Origin: Variovorax sp. CF079 | GTDB lineage: Bacteria > Pseudomonadota > Gammaproteobacteria > Burkholderiales > Burkholderiaceae_C | Length of the DNA: 64,000 nt | Assembly: GCF_900101545.1 (NCBI RefSeq) | Contig: NZ_FMZU01000007.1 | Coordinates: forward strand, 124,001-188,000 | Direction of reading: 5' to 3' | In this document: positions 47,887-57,171 of the stretch, one piece after another | Layout of the letters: each line of letters starts with the position of its first letter | How positions within the stretch are numbered: the stretch's first letter is position 1 | Program-made: the position numbers and the translations under genes | The notes under the pieces: model-generated | Databases searched by the model: none | The model's input: the letters and a program-made list of their open reading frames with translations, nothing else | What the model was told of the DNA's origin: nothing

Positions 47887-49559
47887 TGCGCGGCCTGGCC
47901 CGGCGCGCCCGAGGTGATCTCGTCCGCGAAGCCCGAGCGCACGATCACTTCGAGCGGTTGCGGCTGCAGCGACTCGATGCGCAGCACGCCGTCGCGCGCC
48001 AGCACCGCCTTGTGCAGCTGGCGCAGCGCGTCCAGGCCGGTGGCGTCGAGCGAAATCAGCTGCATCGCATCGAGCACCACCGTCATGCCGCGCGGGGCCC
48101 GCTCGACGGCCTGCACGGTCGGGTCCAGCTTGGCTGCGGCGCCGAAGAACAGCGCACCGTAGAGCCTGAAGGTCAGCACCGGCGGCTGCAGCGACACCAT
48201 CTCGATGCTGAACAGCGTGCTCATGCGCCGGATGAACAGGGCACAGGCCAGCACGATGCCCGCCTGCACCGCCACCGTGAGGTCGAACACCACGGTGAGG
48301 AAGAAGGTGCCGAGCATCAGGAACCGGTAATGCTGGCTGAAGCGGCGCAGCATGTAGGGGGAGAACTCGTGCCATTCGCCCATGTTCCAGGCCACGAAGA
48401 CCAGGATGCCGGCCAGCACCGCCAGCGGCACGTGCTGCGCGAGCGGCGCTGCCACCAGCACCACCACCAGCAGCGTGAGCGCGTGCACGATGCCGGCGAT
48501 GGGCGAGCTGGCGCCGGCGCGCACGTTGGTCACGGTGCGCGCGATGGTGCCGGTGGCCGGCATGCCGCCGAAGAAAGGCGTGACCAGGTTGGCGATGCCC
48601 TGCGCCATCAGTTCCTGGTTGGGATCGTGGCGCGGCTGGCCGCTGGCCTGGTCGGCCACGCGCGCGCACAGCAGCGACTCGATCGCGCCGAGCAGCGCGA
48701 TGGTGATCGTGGGCGTCACCAACTGCTTGACGGTTTCCCACGAGAAATCGGGCAGTGCGAAGCCCGGCACGCCCTCGGGAATGCCGCCGAAGCGCGTGCC
48801 GATGGTCTCCACCGGCAGGCTGAAGCCCCAGGACACCAGCGTCAGCGTGACCAGCGCGACGATCGGCCCCGGCATGCGCGAACCGGCGCGCACGGCGCGC
48901 AGCTCGGTCATGCGGCCCAGCACCAGGTGCACCGCATAGCCGAAGCGCGTCTTGTCGTGCAGGAGCTTCGGCCAGGCGAACAGGCCGATGAGGCAGGCCA
49001 GGCCGAGCCCGAAGGCGTAGGGATTGAAGCTGCCGAGGTTCTTGGCCAGCGTGTGCAGCTGGGAGAACATGTCGGCCGGCATCTTGGCGATCGAGAGGCC
49101 GAGCCAGTCCTTGAGCTGCGAGATCAGGATCAGCGCCGCGATGCCGTTGGTGAAGCCGATCACGATCGACACCGGCACGTAGCGGATCAGGTTGCCGAGC
49201 CGGAACAGCCCCATCAGCAGCAGCAGCAGGCCCGCGCAAGCGGTGGCGATCAACAGGTTCGCCACGCCGTAGCGCTCGACGATGCCGTAGACGATCACGA
49301 TGAAGGCGCCGGCCGGCCCGCCGATCTGCACCGCCGAGCCGCCCAGGGCCGAGATCAGGAAGCCGGCGATGATCGCGGTCCAGATGCCGGCCTCGGGCTT
49401 GAGCCCGGAGGCGATCGCGAAAGCCATTGCGAGCGGCAGCGCCACGATGCCCACCGTGGCGCCGGCGCCGAGGTCCTTGAAGAAGCGTTCCCTGTCGTAG
49501 CCGGCCAGCGTGTCGATCAGTCGGGGGCGGAAGGGCGCAAGCTTCAATGGCGAGGTCAT
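47883..49559 (-). CDS. SulP-family anion transporter with STAS domain
   Basis: A 558-residue membrane transporter with about 12-14 helices and the SulP signature region (LPLAMAFAIASGLKPEAGIWTAI; GSAVQIGGPAGAF). A C-terminal STAS domain (about 450-550) contains LDATGLDAL. Possible substrates are sulfate, bicarbonate or other anions. ATG 49559 fits better than the upstream ATG at 49619, whose extra residues are polar. It follows the small lipoprotein gene by 28 bp and metG further upstream. Confidence 0.92.
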   Translation of the reverse strand: MTSPLKLAPFRPRLIDTLAGYDRERFFKDLGAGATVGIVALPLAMAFAIASGLKPEAGIWTAIIAGFLISALGGSAVQIGGPAGAFIVIVYGIVERYGVANLLIATACAGLLLLLMGLFRLGNLIRYVPVSIVIGFTNGIAALILISQLKDWLGLSIAKMPADMFSQLHTLAKNLGSFNPYAFGLGLACLIGLFAWPKLLHDKTRFGYAVHLVLGRMTELRAVRAGSRMPGPIVALVTLTLVSWGFSLPVETIGTRFGGIPEGVPGFALPDFSWETVKQLVTPTITIALLGAIESLLCARVADQASGQPRHDPNQELMAQGIANLVTPFFGGMPATGTIARTVTNVRAGASSPIAGIVHALTLLVVVLVAAPLAQHVPLAVLAGILVFVAWNMGEWHEFSPYMLRRFSQHYRFLMLGTFFLTVVFDLTVAVQAGIVLACALFIRRMSTLFSIEMVSLQPPVLTFRLYGALFFGAAAKLDPTVQAVERAPRGMTVVLDAMQLISLDATGLDALRQLHKAVLARDGVLRIESLQPQPLEVIVRSGFADEITSGAPGQAAH

Positions 49560-49587
49560 GACGCTATTGTGGATGCGCCTTTTTCGC

Positions 49588-49800
49588 TCAACGGTCTTCG
49601 CTGTCGGGCAGCACGGCATCGGCCGCGGCGCCTACTGCCTTGCCCGTGATGCGGGCGGTGCCGATCGCCGCATCGGCCGCCAGGCCGACCGCGCCGGCGC
49701 CCACGCTCACCACCGTGCTGGCGACGCTGACCACTGCGCAGCCGCCCAAGGGCAGGCAGAAAGCCAGGATCAGCGCGGCGATCGGGAAGAAGCGGTTCAT
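49588..49800 (-). CDS. Small predicted lipoprotein
   Basis: A 70-residue protein with an N-terminal signal and lipobox LGGC (Cys21), followed by Ala/Val/Gly-rich helices (VSVASTVVSVGAGAVGLAADAA) and a short acidic tail. It resembles a family of tiny Burkholderiales lipoproteins of unknown function. It lies 8 bp after metG and 28 bp before the SulP gene on the same strand. Confidence 0.75.
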   Translation of the reverse strand: MNRFFPIAALILAFCLPLGGCAVVSVASTVVSVGAGAVGLAADAAIGTARITGKAVGAAADAVLPDSEDR

Positions 49801-49808
49801 GAGCGGCG

Positions 49809-51887
49809 CTAGCGTACCCGCATGCCGGGCGTTGCGCCACTCGTCGGCTCGAGCACGTAGATGCCGGGCTCTGCCTTCTCGTCGGCATGGCTGGCGGCCA
49901 GCACCATGCCTTCGGAGATGCCGAACTTCATCTTGCGCGGCGCCAGGTTGGCGACCAGCACCGTGAGCTTGCCGACCAGCTGCTCGGGCTCGTAGGCCGA
50001 GGCGATGCCGGAGAAGACGTTGCGGGTCTTGCCCTCGCCGGCATCGAGCGTCAGGTGCAGCAGCTTGGTCGAGCCTTCGACCTTCTGGCAGGCCACGATC
50101 TTCGCGATGCGCAGGTCGATCTTTGCGAAGTCGTCGATGGTGATGGTCGGGGCGATGCCTTCGCCGCCGGGGAGCGCGGTGGCGGGAGCGGCTTCCGGGG
50201 CCGGCTCGGGCGGCTCGAACAGCTGGTCGAGCTGCTTGGCGTCAACGCGCTGCATCAGGTGCTTGTATTCGCCGATCGGGTGACCCGTGCGCAATGGCGC
50301 ATGGACGTCGCTCCACGCCAGTGGATCGATCTTCAGGAACTCCTCGACGTTCCTGGCGAGCGTCGGCAAGACGGGCTTGAGGTAGAGCGTCAGCAGGCGG
50401 AAGGCCTCGATGCAGGCCGAGCACACGTCGTGCAGCCGCGCCTCCTGGCCTGCCTGCTTCGCGAGCTCCCACGGCTTGTTGGCGTCGACGTACGCATTCA
50501 CATGGTCGGCCAGCGCCATGATCTCGCGCAGCGCGCGCGCGAAGTCGCGGCTGTCGTAGAGGGTGCGGATGTTCTCCGCTTCGAGGCGCAGCACCTCCAG
50601 CACATGCAGGCCGTCGCTGCTGACCTGCCCCAGATGGCCGCCGAAGCGCTTGGCGACGAAGCCGGCCGCACGGCTCGCGATGTTGATGTACTTGCCGATC
50701 AGGTCGGCGTTCACGCGCGCGATGAAGTCGTCGGGATTGAAGTCGACGTCTTCCACCTTGGCGTTGAGCTTGGCCGCGATGTAGTAGCGCAGCCATTCGG
50801 GGTTCATGCCGATCGAGAGGTACTTGAGCGGGTCGATGCCGGTGCCGCGGCTCTTGCTCATCTTCTCGCCCGAGACCGTGATGAAGCCGTGCACGTTGAC
50901 CTGGCTCGGCGTCTTGCGGCCGCTGAACTGCAGCATCGCGGGCCAGAAGAGCGTGTGGAAGTAGACGATGTCCTTGCCGATGAAGTGCACCTGCTCCACC
51001 GCCGGATCGGCGACGAACTCGTCGAAGCTTTGCGATGTGCGCGAAGCCTCGTGCCAGTGGGCGGCGGCCTGGCCCTTGTCGAAGTGGTTCTTCAGGCTCG
51101 CGAGGTAGCCCACGGGCGCATCGAGCCAGACGTAGAAGTACTTGCCCGGCGCATCGGGAATCTCGATGCCGAAGTAGGGCGCCTCGCGCGAGATGTCCCA
51201 GTCGGCCATGCCGGCCTCGAACCACTCGCTGGCCTTCTTCGCCATCTCGGGCTGCAGCTTGCCGTCCTGCGTCCACTTCTTCAGGAAGTCGACCACCTTC
51301 GGGTCGGAGAGCTTGAAGAAGAAGTGCTCGGAGCTGCGCAGCTCGGGCGTTGCGCCGGTGAGCGTCGAATAGGGGTTGATCAGCTCGGTCGGTGCATAGA
51401 CGCTGCTGCAGACCTCGCAGGCGTCGCCGTACTGGTCCTTGGCGTGGCACACCGGGCATTCGCCCTTGATGTAGCGATCGGGCAGGAACATGCCCTTCAC
51501 CGGGTCGTAGAACTGCTCGATGGTGCGCGTGGCGATCATGCCGCCCGCCTTGAGCTTCCTGTAGATGCCCTGAGCCAGCTCGGTGTTCTCCGCACTGTCG
51601 GTCGAGTGCCAGTTGTCGAAGCGGATGTGGAAGCCGTCGAGGTATTCCTTGCGGCCCGCGGCAATCTCGCCGACGAATTCCTGCGGCGTCTTGCCGGCCT
51701 TTTCGGCCGCGATCATGATCGGCGCGCCATGCGCGTCGTCGGCGCCCACGAAGTGCACCATGTGGCCCTGCATGCGTTGGAACCGCACCCAGATGTCGGC
51801 CTGGATGTATTCCATGATGTGGCCGACGTGGAACTTGCCGTTGGCATACGGCAGGGCGGTGGTGACGAAAAGCTTGCGCTGGGACAT
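49809..51887 (-). CDS. metG: Methionyl-tRNA synthetase
   Basis: A 692-residue class I synthetase. The HIGH motif is HVGH ([12 protein letters not shown]). The zinc knuckle has [17 protein letters not shown]. The KMSKS motif is [12 protein letters not shown]-terminal EMAP-II-like tRNA-binding domain (about 585-692; [11 protein letters not shown]) promotes dimerisation and tRNA binding. The length is that of E. coli-type MetG1. It is divergent from the DUF1697 gene with 85 bp between. Confidence 0.96.
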   Translation of the reverse strand: MSQRKLFVTTALPYANGKFHVGHIMEYIQADIWVRFQRMQGHMVHFVGADDAHGAPIMIAAEKAGKTPQEFVGEIAAGRKEYLDGFHIRFDNWHSTDSAENTELAQGIYRKLKAGGMIATRTIEQFYDPVKGMFLPDRYIKGECPVCHAKDQYGDACEVCSSVYAPTELINPYSTLTGATPELRSSEHFFFKLSDPKVVDFLKKWTQDGKLQPEMAKKASEWFEAGMADWDISREAPYFGIEIPDAPGKYFYVWLDAPVGYLASLKNHFDKGQAAAHWHEASRTSQSFDEFVADPAVEQVHFIGKDIVYFHTLFWPAMLQFSGRKTPSQVNVHGFITVSGEKMSKSRGTGIDPLKYLSIGMNPEWLRYYIAAKLNAKVEDVDFNPDDFIARVNADLIGKYINIASRAAGFVAKRFGGHLGQVSSDGLHVLEVLRLEAENIRTLYDSRDFARALREIMALADHVNAYVDANKPWELAKQAGQEARLHDVCSACIEAFRLLTLYLKPVLPTLARNVEEFLKIDPLAWSDVHAPLRTGHPIGEYKHLMQRVDAKQLDQLFEPPEPAPEAAPATALPGGEGIAPTITIDDFAKIDLRIAKIVACQKVEGSTKLLHLTLDAGEGKTRNVFSGIASAYEPEQLVGKLTVLVANLAPRKMKFGISEGMVLAASHADEKAEPGIYVLEPTSGATPGMRVR

Positions 51888-51972
51888 CGGGGAGGCGCTT
51901 TCTGGGGGAACGGAGGAGCCGGCGGGAGGGGCATTTTAGGCGGCCGGGCGCTGCTGATAGATTGGCCGGGAC

Positions 51973-52512
51973 ATGAAGCACGCTGTCTTCTTCCGCAATC
52001 TCAACCTGGGACGGCCGAACTGCCCGACCCGGGCGCAGTTCGAGGCCGCCTTCCTGGCGGCCGGTGCCGGGTCGGCTTCCTCCTTCCTCACCAACGGCAC
52101 GCTGGTCTTCGAAGCGCGAAACAAGACCGAGGCGCGCAAGGTGCTGGCGCAGGCCTGCGAGGCGCTTGCGGCCGAGTGCGGATTGCGCGAGCCGGCCTTC
52201 CTGCGCAGCGTGGACCGCCTGGCCGAGCTCGTGGCTCTCGATCCCTTCGCAGCCGTCGATCGCGGCAGCGTCTACGAAGTCTGCGTGTCCTTCCTCGGCG
52301 CCAGGCGCGGGGCGCTGCCCGCGCTGCCGCTGGTCTCGAAGCGCCTGGACGTCGAAGTCCTTCACGCCACCGAGGGCGAGGCCTTCAGCATCAGCCGCGT
52401 CGTCGGCAACACGCCGGGCAGCCCGAACGCCTTCCTCGAAAAGCTGCTGGGCGCACCGGCGAGCACGCGGGCCTGGAACACGGTCGTGCGGCTGGTCGAG
52501 AAGCATTGCTGA
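51973..52512 (+). CDS. DUF1697 family protein
   Basis: A 179-residue soluble protein with the DUF1697 start (MKHAVFFRNLNLGRPNCPTR) and the SFLTNGTLVFEA pattern. The family has an alpha/beta fold and unknown function. The ATG at 51973 begins the conserved domain directly. It is divergent from metG. Confidence 0.82.
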   Translation: MKHAVFFRNLNLGRPNCPTRAQFEAAFLAAGAGSASSFLTNGTLVFEARNKTEARKVLAQACEALAAECGLREPAFLRSVDRLAELVALDPFAAVDRGSVYEVCVSFLGARRGALPALPLVSKRLDVEVLHATEGEAFSISRVVGNTPGSPNAFLEKLLGAPASTRAWNTVVRLVEKHC

Positions 52513-52580
52513 GCCGCCTAGCAAACCAACCGTGGGTGCGGTGTGGTGACAAAAGGCACACAGCAGGCTAGGATGCCGGC

Positions 52581-52874
52581 ATGAAGTCTTTTCGGTGGAG
52601 CCCGGAGAAAAACGACATGCTCAGGGCAGATCGAGGAGTCTCTTTCGAGAGCATTGTTGTCGCTATCGAATCGGGCGGCTTGCTGGATATCCTGGCCCAC
52701 CCCAATCAGGTGAAATATCCGAGGCAGCGAGTACTCGTCGTGGCTTATGACGGCTATGCGTATTTGGTGCCGTTTGTCGAAGAGGAAGACTATTTCTTCT
52801 TGAAGAACGTCATCCCGAGCCGCAAAGCGACACGCGACTACTTGAATACGGGTGAATCAGATGCAGAACATTGA
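52581..52874 (+). CDS. BrnT-like toxin of a toxin-antitoxin pair
   Basis: A 97-residue protein starting FRWSPEKNDMLRADRGVSFESIV, with LVVAYDGYAYLVPFV and the C-terminal NVIPSRKATRDYL. This fits small BrnT/COG2929-type RNase toxins, though it is divergent from classical BrnT. Its end overlaps the next gene, as is usual for TA pairs. Its base composition is visibly lower in G+C than the neighbours, suggesting separate origin. Confidence 0.7.
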   Translation: MKSFRWSPEKNDMLRADRGVSFESIVVAIESGGLLDILAHPNQVKYPRQRVLVVAYDGYAYLVPFVEEEDYFFLKNVIPSRKATRDYLNTGESDAEH

Positions 52875-53190
52875 CGACAACGAAAGCGAAATTTCCAGCG
52901 CCTACGACAAGGGAAAACTCAAGTCGGTCGCCACCAAGAGCGAGCTTGCCAAGTTCAAGGCGGTGGCGCGGGCCACCGCCATCAAGGATCGGCGCGTCAA
53001 TATCCGCCTTTCCTCCGGCGACTTGAACGACATCCAGGTCAAGGCCCTCGAAGAAGGCATGCCCTATCAAACCTTGATTGCCAGCGTGCTTCACAAGTAC
53101 GTCACGGGCCGCCTGGCAGAGCAGCCCGAACGCACCACTCCCTCGCCGCGCGCCGCCGCGCGCAAGCGGCGTCCCAGCTCCGCGAGTTGA
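52861..53190 (+). CDS. CopG/BrnA-like antitoxin
   Basis: A 109-residue protein. The middle part VNIRLSSGDLNDIQVKALEEGMPYQTLIASVLHKYVTG looks like a ribbon-helix-helix DNA-binding domain; the C-terminal tail is basic. It overlaps the toxin-like gene by 14 bp. An upstream in-frame GTG at 52852 is possible; ATG 52861 is chosen. It probably neutralises the partner and represses the operon. Confidence 0.75.
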   Translation: MQNIDDNESEISSAYDKGKLKSVATKSELAKFKAVARATAIKDRRVNIRLSSGDLNDIQVKALEEGMPYQTLIASVLHKYVTGRLAEQPERTTPSPRAAARKRRPSSAS

Positions 53191-53197
53191 CTCGGTC

Positions 53198-53869
53198 ATG
53201 ACTCCGACCCTCCCCACCCTCTCCCTGATCGAAACCCGCGTGCTCGGCGTGCTGGCCGAGAAGCAGCGCACCGTGCCCGACAGCTATCCGCTGACCTTGA
53301 ATGCGCTGGTGGCCGGCTGCAACCAGAAGACCAGCCGCAACCCGCTGATGGAGGCCTCGGACACCGACGTGCAGGCCGCGCTCGACAGCCTCAAGGGCTA
53401 CAGCCTGGTCATGGAATCAAGCGGCGGGCGCGTTTCGCGCTACGAGCACAACATCGAGCGGGTGCTGCGCGTGCCCTCGCAGTCGGCCATCCTGCTGACG
53501 GTGCTGATGCTGCGCGGCCCGCAGACCGCCGGCGAACTGCGCATTGCCTGCGAGCGCATGCACAACTTCGCCGACATCTCCTCGGTCGAGGCTTTTCTCG
53601 ACGAGCTCGCGGCCCGGCCGGCCGGCGCGCTGGTGCTGAAGATGTCGCGCCTGCCCGGAGCACGCGAGAGCCGCTGGGCCCATCTGCTCGCCGGCGAGCC
53701 GCCCGAGAGCACGCCGGAGACCCGCACCGCGAGCGGTCCGCAAGACGCCTCGCTCGGTGAAGTGGCGGCGCTGAAACTCAACGTGGCGCGGCTCGAGGCG
53801 GAGGTTGCCGCGCTCAAGACCTTGACGGCGCGGATCTGCTCCGAGCTCGGCATCGCCAACGACGGCTGA
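53198..53869 (+). CDS. YceH-like (DUF480) protein
   Basis: A 223-residue protein with two winged-helix-like modules: IETRVLGVLAEKQRTVPDSYPLTLNALVAGCNQKTSRNP is the clear DUF480 signature. A second repeat begins LRVPSQSAILLTVLMLRGPQTAGEL, and a short coiled coil lies at the C-terminus. The function of YceH is unknown. It is convergent with the patatin gene, and the two stop codons abut (TGATCA). Confidence 0.9.
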   Translation: MTPTLPTLSLIETRVLGVLAEKQRTVPDSYPLTLNALVAGCNQKTSRNPLMEASDTDVQAALDSLKGYSLVMESSGGRVSRYEHNIERVLRVPSQSAILLTVLMLRGPQTAGELRIACERMHNFADISSVEAFLDELAARPAGALVLKMSRLPGARESRWAHLLAGEPPESTPETRTASGPQDASLGEVAALKLNVARLEAEVAALKTLTARICSELGIANDG

Positions 53870-55084
53870 TCAGGACGGCGCCCAGCCGAAGAAGCGACGC
53901 ACTTCGTCGCGCTGCTTCAGCGTATCGGCCCGCCCGAGCGCCATCAGCTCGCGCGTGAAGCCCTGATCGAAGAGAAGATAGCTCGCGAGCGCCGCACCCT
54001 TGACCTCGTTGTGGCCCGAGAGCGCGTCGCGGCCGCCGAACAGGCGGCGCACCGCGCCGGGCAAGGCGCCCACATGGCGCGCGGCGATTGCGTCGATGCG
54101 CTCCGAGGGCGAGATCAGCAGCAGCTCGACCGGCCGCAGGCTCGTGTTCTGCCGCGCAACGGGCGGGATCAGCGCCAGCGTCTGGTTGATGCGCCGCAGG
54201 CGCTCGACGTCGACCGCCAGCGCATCAAGGAAGATGCTCGACAGTGCATGGCCCGCGATCTGCGCCATGGTCGGATAGCCGGTGAAGGTGTTGGGTGCGG
54301 GCGCTTCGCGCGGCTCGCTCATGCGGCCGGCGCCCACGGCGAGGATGCGCTGCGCGCCCAGGTGGATGGCGGCCGCGATCGGCGCCGACTGGCGCATCGA
54401 GCCGTCGCCGAAGTACTCGGTATGGCCGCCCAGGTCCAGGCCGGTGGACGGGAATACGAAGGGAATGGCCGAGGAGGCCAGCAGATGCGCGTGCGTGATG
54501 TGCCCCGGCACCGCGATGCGCTGCGAGCGCACCCAGGGTTCCATCGGTGCGGCCGCGTCGAAGAAGGTGACGTGCTCGCCCGAGCTGTAGCTCGACGCGG
54601 TCACGGCCAGTGCCTGCAGGTGGCCGTCGCGCATCAGTTGCGGAAGGCGGTCCAGCGGCACCATGCGCTCGAGCAGCTCGGCCAGCGGCGCGTTGTCCAG
54701 CAGCGAGCGCGGCGCGAGGCGCAGCCACTTGCGCAGCAACTGGCCCACGCCCAGCAGCAGGCGCCAGCGCGCGCCGGCATCGAGCATGGCCAGCGAATCG
54801 GCGCGGTACACCTGCTCGGTGCGAAAGCCCTGCCACACGTCGGCGATGCGCCGCACGGTGGCATCGAAGTCGTCGCTGCCGCAGGCCAGCGCCGCGGCGT
54901 TGATGGCGCCGGCCGAGGTGCCGGTGATCACGGCGAAGGGATTGCCCTGCGTCCCCGCACCCGCAGCGAGCCGCAGGTCGGCAATGGCTTCGAGCACGCC
55001 GACCTGGTACGCGGCGCGGGCGCCGCCGCCGGTTAGCAGCAGGCCGGTGGCGGGCAGGGGGGCGGATTCGGGCGGTGGTGGCAT
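53870..55084 (-). CDS. Patatin-like phospholipase
   Basis: A 404-residue lipid acyl hydrolase. The oxyanion loop is LTGGGARAAYQVGVL; the nucleophile is Ser57 in GTSAG; the catalytic Asp lies in FGDGSMRQ. There is no signal peptide, but N-terminal residues are Pro-rich. The C-terminal part is the variable DUF3336-free type common in proteobacteria. Substrates are likely phospholipids or acyl esters. It stands next to the LysR-type regulator (45 bp) on the same strand. Confidence 0.88.
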   Translation of the reverse strand: MPPPPESAPLPATGLLLTGGGARAAYQVGVLEAIADLRLAAGAGTQGNPFAVITGTSAGAINAAALACGSDDFDATVRRIADVWQGFRTEQVYRADSLAMLDAGARWRLLLGVGQLLRKWLRLAPRSLLDNAPLAELLERMVPLDRLPQLMRDGHLQALAVTASSYSSGEHVTFFDAAAPMEPWVRSQRIAVPGHITHAHLLASSAIPFVFPSTGLDLGGHTEYFGDGSMRQSAPIAAAIHLGAQRILAVGAGRMSEPREAPAPNTFTGYPTMAQIAGHALSSIFLDALAVDVERLRRINQTLALIPPVARQNTSLRPVELLLISPSERIDAIAARHVGALPGAVRRLFGGRDALSGHNEVKGAALASYLLFDQGFTRELMALGRADTLKQRDEVRRFFGWAPS

Positions 55085-55129
55085 GAAGGGCGCCCAAGCG
55101 TACCCGCCCTTCGGCCCTTTCGCACGGTC

Positions 55130-56071
55130 CTAGGCTTCGTCGTGCACCGGCGAATCCGCAGCCAGCGCCTGCTCCACCACCTCGCGCGTCAGCGTCGGCG
55201 CAAAGGATTCGATGAAGGCATGCACATAGCCGCGCAGGTAGCTGCCGCGCCGCACCGCGAGCTTGGTGAGGTTGATGCCGAACAGCGGGCCGGCATCCAG
55301 CGCGCGCAGCTGCGTGTCGCGCTCGGCCTCGTAGGCGACGCCGGCGACGATGCCCACGCCCATGCCGAGCTGCACATAGGTCTTGATCACGTCGGCGTCC
55401 ATCGCGGTCAGCACGATGCTGGGCGCGAGGCCTTCATCCTCGAAGGCGCGGTCGATCTTCGTGCGGCCGGTGAAGCCGGTGTCGTAGGTGATCAGCGGAT
55501 AACGGGCCAGCGCCTCCAGCGTGAGCGCTGCATCGAGCAGCGCATGCCCCGGCGGCACGATCACCGAATGCGTCCAGCGGTAGCAGGGCAGCGCGACCAG
55601 CTGTGGATAGTCGCCCAGCGCCTCGGTCGCGATGCCGACGTCCGCCTCGCCGTCGATCAGCATTTGCGCGATCTGCTTGGGCGAGCCCTGGTGCAGATGG
55701 AGCTTGACGTCGGGGAAGTGGCTGCGGAACTCCTGCACCGCCACCGGCAGCGCATAGCGCGCCTGCGAATGCGTGGCAGCGATGGAGAGCAGGCCGCTTT
55801 GCCGCGCGACGAATTCCTGCCCCGCATGCCGCAGGTTGCTGCTCTCCATCAGCATGCGCTCGATGATCGGCAGCACATGGCCGCCGGGTTCGGTCAGGCC
55901 GGTCAGGCGCTTGCCGGCGCGCACGAAGAGCTCGATGCCGAGCTCTTCCTCGAGTTCGCGGATCTGCCGGCTCACGCCGGGCTGGGAGGTGTGGAGCGTG
56001 TGGGCGACTTCGGTGAGGTTGAAGCCGCAGCGCACGGCTTCGCGCACCGAGCGCAGTTGTTGGAAATTCAT
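55130..56071 (-). CDS. CysB/Cbl-type LysR regulator
   Basis: A 313-residue LysR-family regulator. The HTH at the N-terminus (MNFQQLRSVREAVRCGFNLTEVAHTLHTSQPGVSRQIRELEEELG) is of the CysB subfamily, followed by the effector domain with GIATEALGDYPQLVALPCYRW. CysB and Cbl/SsuO control sulfur assimilation and sulfonate use, sensing acetylserine or adenosine phosphosulfate. It lies downstream of the sulfonate transport genes on the same strand, which it probably regulates. ATG 56071 is the conserved start; a longer frame to 56164 is unlikely. Confidence 0.9.
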   Translation of the reverse strand: MNFQQLRSVREAVRCGFNLTEVAHTLHTSQPGVSRQIRELEEELGIELFVRAGKRLTGLTEPGGHVLPIIERMLMESSNLRHAGQEFVARQSGLLSIAATHSQARYALPVAVQEFRSHFPDVKLHLHQGSPKQIAQMLIDGEADVGIATEALGDYPQLVALPCYRWTHSVIVPPGHALLDAALTLEALARYPLITYDTGFTGRTKIDRAFEDEGLAPSIVLTAMDADVIKTYVQLGMGVGIVAGVAYEAERDTQLRALDAGPLFGINLTKLAVRRGSYLRGYVHAFIESFAPTLTREVVEQALAADSPVHDEA

Positions 56072-56153
56072 AGGGCTCGAACGGAGAACGGCGCCGCAAG
56101 GGGCGTGGCGCGCCATTGTCCGCAGGGGCCTCGGATCTGGGAACGACCGATTC

Positions 56154-56173
56154 GTTGATTCCAAATAATCAAC
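56154..56173. promoter_or_regulatory. Perfect inverted repeat upstream of the CysB-type gene
   Basis: GTTGATT and AATCAAC flank the 6-nt spacer CCAAAT. It lies 4 bp beyond the SBP stop and 82 bp upstream of the regulator ATG. An A/T-rich dyad of this size suits a LysR-type operator (autoregulation); a weak terminator for the transport operon is less likely because no T-run follows. Confidence 0.45.
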
Positions 56174-56177
56174 TCAT

Positions 56178-57134
56178 CTAACCGTTCGCAGAGAAGGACA
56201 GGTCGAAGGTGGAACGCACATCCAGCGGCTGCTTGATGAGCCCGACCTGGTGATAGAAGTCGGCCGTGCCCTGTTGGTCGGCAATCACCCGCGCATCGAT
56301 GGGCACCCACTTCTGCTGGCGACGCTCGAACTGCAGCTTCGCGGCGTCGGCCGGGATGCCGATGATGCGTGCCAGCGTGGCCGAGAAGGCATCGACATTG
56401 CGGTACGACCAGCGCTGCGCGCGCACCACGCGCTGCAGGAAGTCCTGCAGCACCGGCCGCTTGGCGGCGATCGCTGCATCGGTGGCGGCCAGGTAGCTCA
56501 GGCCCGGCAGCAGGCCGCGGCCGCTCGCCAGCACCCGCGCATGCCCGCTGGTTTCGGCCAGCGCGGTGTAGGGCTCCCAGGTGGCCCAGGCATCGACCGA
56601 GCCTTGCGTCAGCGCGAGCTTGGCATCGGCCGGGGCGAGGAAGCGCAGGTTCACGTCCTCCGGCTTGAGGCCGGCCGTTGTGATGGCCTTCAGCGTGATG
56701 TAGTGGCCGATCGAGCCGCGGTTGGTCGCGATGCTCTTGCCCTTGAGGTCGGCCGCGCTCTTGAGCGGCGAGTCGGGCCGCACCAGCACGGCCGTGCCGT
56801 AGGCATCGGAACGGTTGGCGCCGATCGCCTTGACGCGCGTGCCGGCCGCGAGCGCGAAGATCAGCGGCGCATCGCCGATCGGCCCCGAGTCCACGGCTTC
56901 TGCATTGAGCGCTTCGGCCAGCGGCGCGGCGGCCGGGAACTCGGACCACTGGATGTCGTAGCTCAGGCCCTCGAGGCTGCCGGCCGCTTCGAGCAGCGCG
57001 CGCAGGCCGCCTTTCTGGTCGCCGGCCTTGAGCACGGGGCGCGATTGCGCATGCAGCGCGGGGGCCGGCAGCGCGAGGCTGGTGGCGCCGGCGAGCGTGT
57101 GGGTGATGAAGCGACGGCGGGATGCCTGGGTCAT
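56178..57134 (-). CDS. SsuA-like sulfonate-binding protein (first of three)
   Basis: A 318-residue periplasmic binding protein of the SsuA/NMT1 type. The N-terminus has a twin-arginine motif (SRRRFIT) and a hydrophobic core ending ALHAQ (cleavage near residue 30). The mature part begins LKAGDQKGGLRALLEAAG; AVDSGPIGDAPLIFALAAG and TQGSVDAWATWEPYTA are typical SsuA stretches. It probably feeds alkanesulfonates or sulfate esters to the SsuBC-like transporter encoded upstream. It is the last transport gene before the regulator. Confidence 0.87.
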   Translation of the reverse strand: MTQASRRRFITHTLAGATSLALPAPALHAQSRPVLKAGDQKGGLRALLEAAGSLEGLSYDIQWSEFPAAAPLAEALNAEAVDSGPIGDAPLIFALAAGTRVKAIGANRSDAYGTAVLVRPDSPLKSAADLKGKSIATNRGSIGHYITLKAITTAGLKPEDVNLRFLAPADAKLALTQGSVDAWATWEPYTALAETSGHARVLASGRGLLPGLSYLAATDAAIAAKRPVLQDFLQRVVRAQRWSYRNVDAFSATLARIIGIPADAAKLQFERRQQKWVPIDARVIADQQGTADFYHQVGLIKQPLDVRSTFDLSFSANG

Positions 57135-57171
57135 GAAGAAGACTCCTTGAATGTGATGAAAGAGGGCGGGC

